Source of the DNA: Alistipes sp.
Lineage (GTDB): Bacteria; Bacteroidota; Bacteroidia; Bacteroidales; Rikenellaceae
Direction: 5' to 3'
Length of the DNA: 53,986 bases
Assembly: GCA_017465575.1 (NCBI GenBank)
Contig: JAFTVX010000016.1
Span: 1-53,986, forward strand
The notes beneath the pieces were generated by a model that had not been told where the DNA came from, made no database searches, and was given only the letters and a program-made list of their open reading frames with translations. The position numbers and the translations under genes were made by a program. This document shows positions 52,971 to 53,986 of the stretch, piece after piece. The stretch's first letter is position 1, and every line of letters starts with the position of its first letter.

Positions 52971-53504
52971 TTAGAAGTGGAAGGTGCAGGTAACACCAAA
53001 GTTTGCCAACGCAAGGTCGTTGAACTGCGCCTCTGACCACTCCTTAGCATAGGCGATGCGAGGACCAAATGAGGGTGTCCAGTCTACAGAGAGGCTTACG
53101 GGAGCGTTGTTGAATGCGATACCGAGGCGAGCCATACCTGCAAGACCTACATAGGCGAAGTGTGCCTTACCGCCAACATTTACACCAGCACCAGCATCGA
53201 AGAACCAACGACCAGCCTTGGGAGTCCAGTCCATATCGAAGATATGCCAGTTGTAGAGGAGTGTGAAGTCGGCACATACGCGCGATGAGTTAACATTGAT
53301 GCTGTTCTCGGTGGTTGTAGCAACGGTAACCACGGGGTTGATCCACGATGCACCGAAGCGAGCCTCGAGGTAGTTGTCGTTCGAGAACTTGAGCTGTGCT
53401 ACGGCCTGTGCGCCAGAGCCTGCGCGAAGACCCAATGCGAACTCCTGAGCCGATACCGCGCTGATAGAGAGCGCAGCAACAAGAATAAGAAATAGCTTTT
53501 TCAT
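52971..53504 (-). CDS. Small outer-membrane beta-barrel protein
   Basis: 177 residues from the ATG at 53504. A longer form starting at 53549 would run through the promoter's -7 box, so it is rejected. A signal peptide (1-20, ending AVSAQ) is followed by alternating hydrophobic strands with Gly and aromatic residues (ALGLRAGSGA, EARFGASW, RWFFDAGAGVNVG) and a terminal Phe (TCTFHF). The pattern is that of an eight-stranded OmpW/OmpX-like barrel. No function can be assigned. It has a consensus promoter, and a long hairpin follows its stop codon. Confidence 0.85.
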   Translation of the reverse strand: MKKLFLILVAALSISAVSAQEFALGLRAGSGAQAVAQLKFSNDNYLEARFGASWINPVVTVATTTENSINVNSSRVCADFTLLYNWHIFDMDWTPKAGRWFFDAGAGVNVGGKAHFAYVGLAGMARLGIAFNNAPVSLSVDWTPSFGPRIAYAKEWSEAQFNDLALANFGVTCTFHF

Positions 53505-53548
53505 AATTTTTTGTTTTATAGTTTTGTTGTTATTTTCGTTACGCAACA

Positions 53549-53579
53549 CAAAGGTATAAAAAAATGAGCAAAGTTCAAA
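53549..53579 (-). promoter_or_regulatory. Bacteroidota-type promoter for the small outer-membrane protein
   Basis: On the minus strand, TTTG (53579-53576), a 19-bp spacer and TACCTTTG (53556-53549). An exact fit to the -33/-7 consensus. Confidence 0.88.
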
Positions 53580-53615
53580 GAGAGAAATAGTTTTTAGATA
53601 TTAGATATTAGATTT

Positions 53616-53824
53616 GCGCAGTCATTAGGGAATGTAGGGAGTTTAGTGAATTTAGTGAACTTAGGGATAGCGCTACCGACATTTATCCCTAAGCTCTATC
53701 TCATAGCGCAGTCGGATAGGGTTTAATAGGATTTTATAGGATTTAATAGGGCAAAGCGCTATCAGCGTGCCCCAAAACCCTATCTCCCTATTGCACCCCA
53801 TTGAGTCCTATCGAATCCTATTAT
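53616..53824. repeat. Two repeat blocks of the composite element (copy 6)
   Basis: Block one (53616-53703) has GCGCAGTCATTAGGG, TTTAGTGAA units and the centre TAGCGCTACCGACATTTATC. Block two (53706-53824) starts again with GCGCAGTCGGATAGGG but carries ATAGGATTTTATAGG units and the centre AAGCGCTATCAGCGTGCCCC. Block two has lost the TTAGGG pattern while keeping the layout. Confidence 0.75.
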
Positions 53825-53845
53825 TATTTCTTTCCAGCCAGCACT

Positions 53846-53986
53846 CTTTGTCGTCAAAAGTCGTGAGATGTGGTGCCAAATGAAAACTCCTCGGATGGGA
53901 CATACTTGAAGTATTTCCCATTCGGGGAGTTAAGTTTGGTGCCGCAGATTGCGGCTTTTCACGGCAAAGAACCCAATTTGTTGTCA
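53846..53986. repeat. Long hairpin (copy 6) and start of a further arm
   Basis: Hairpin 53846-53969: CTTTGTCGTCAAAAG pairs with CTTTTCACGGCAAAG, then GTGGTGCCAAA with TTTGGTGCCGC, and the tip TGGGACATACTTGAAGTATTTCCCA. The outer part is closely similar to copy 1 and the tip to copy 5, so the parts can be shuffled. The last bases, CCCAATTTGTTGTCA (53972-53986), match the hairpin border; by analogy with 35651 the final TCA may be the TGA of another minus-strand gene beyond the window. Confidence 0.8.

Noticed and set aside
52588-53040. Open frame of 150 codons on the minus strand
   Set aside because: It crosses the end of lptD, a composite repeat element and the end of another gene; its sequence comes from the repeats.

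Overview
The window is a chromosomal segment of a Bacteroidota bacterium, most likely order Bacteroidales and perhaps close to Alistipes/Rikenellaceae; the family-level guess is weak. The evidence is: promoters of the Bacteroidota form TTTG-N19-TAnnTTTG (seen cleanly three times), no visible Shine-Dalgarno sequences, the lineage-typical fusions LpxC-FabZ and MurF-alanine racemase, a DUF4290 protein, a fimbrillin-like lipoprotein and S9/M3 secreted peptidases. There are no rRNA or tRNA genes, insertion sequences or CRISPR arrays that I can support.

Layout. 0-5 kb (+): the tail of a glycine-rich (TPM-type) protein, lemA, a glucosaminidase with two LysM domains, a conserved hypothetical protein and a DPP-IV-type peptidase. 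5-9 kb (-): folA, thyA, lpxH, a redox-dead thioredoxin-like lipoprotein and a DUF4290 protein. 9-12 kb: a sigma-54 activator without a DNA-binding domain, a HAD phosphatase and a GT2 glycosyltransferase. 12-14 kb (-): lpxA and lpxC-fabZ. 14-18 kb (+): a TonB-like protein, two small envelope proteins and a K+ or Na+/H+ antiporter. 18-22.5 kb (-): two tandem M3 metallopeptidases. 22.5-31 kb (+): rsmE, then a six-gene membrane complex of the complex I / group 4 hydrogenase superfamily. 31-34.7 kb: an AT-rich accessory region with a fimbrillin-like lipoprotein, a 36-residue peptide gene in front of it and about 1.5 kb of noncoding DNA with DnaA-box-like sites. 34.7-49.7 kb (-): rplT, rpmI, an EEP-family protein, a rhomboid protease, mutL, dnaJ, grpE, an rsmI-like gene, murF-alr, mutS2, an MCE protein and an amidase. 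49.8-54 kb: lptD (+) and a small outer-membrane protein (-).

Two things stand out. First, the six-gene complex (23281-30739) looks like a hydrogenase-4 but has lost all four cysteines that hold the NiFe centre in the large subunit and all four that hold the proximal cluster in the small subunit. Its membrane arm keeps the charged residues used for proton pumping. It is best read as an energy-converting hydrogenase-related (Ehr-type) complex of unknown chemistry. Second, a composite repeat family recurs between genes. It consists of a block of 9-bp repeats (TTAGGGAAT type) followed by a 120-130 bp imperfect hairpin whose outer arm is AATTTGTTG, and it abuts the stop codon of the minus-strand gene to its right. 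At least four hairpins and six repeat blocks are present, with compensatory differences between copies. I do not recognise this family.

Many other genes serve the envelope: lpxA, lpxC-fabZ, lpxH and lptD for lipopolysaccharide, murF-alr and two peptidoglycan hydrolases for the wall, and an MCE protein for lipid transport. Several proteins keep their fold but have lost catalytic or signalling residues: the thioredoxin-like lipoprotein, the receiver domain of the sigma-54 activator and the MutL endonuclease site.
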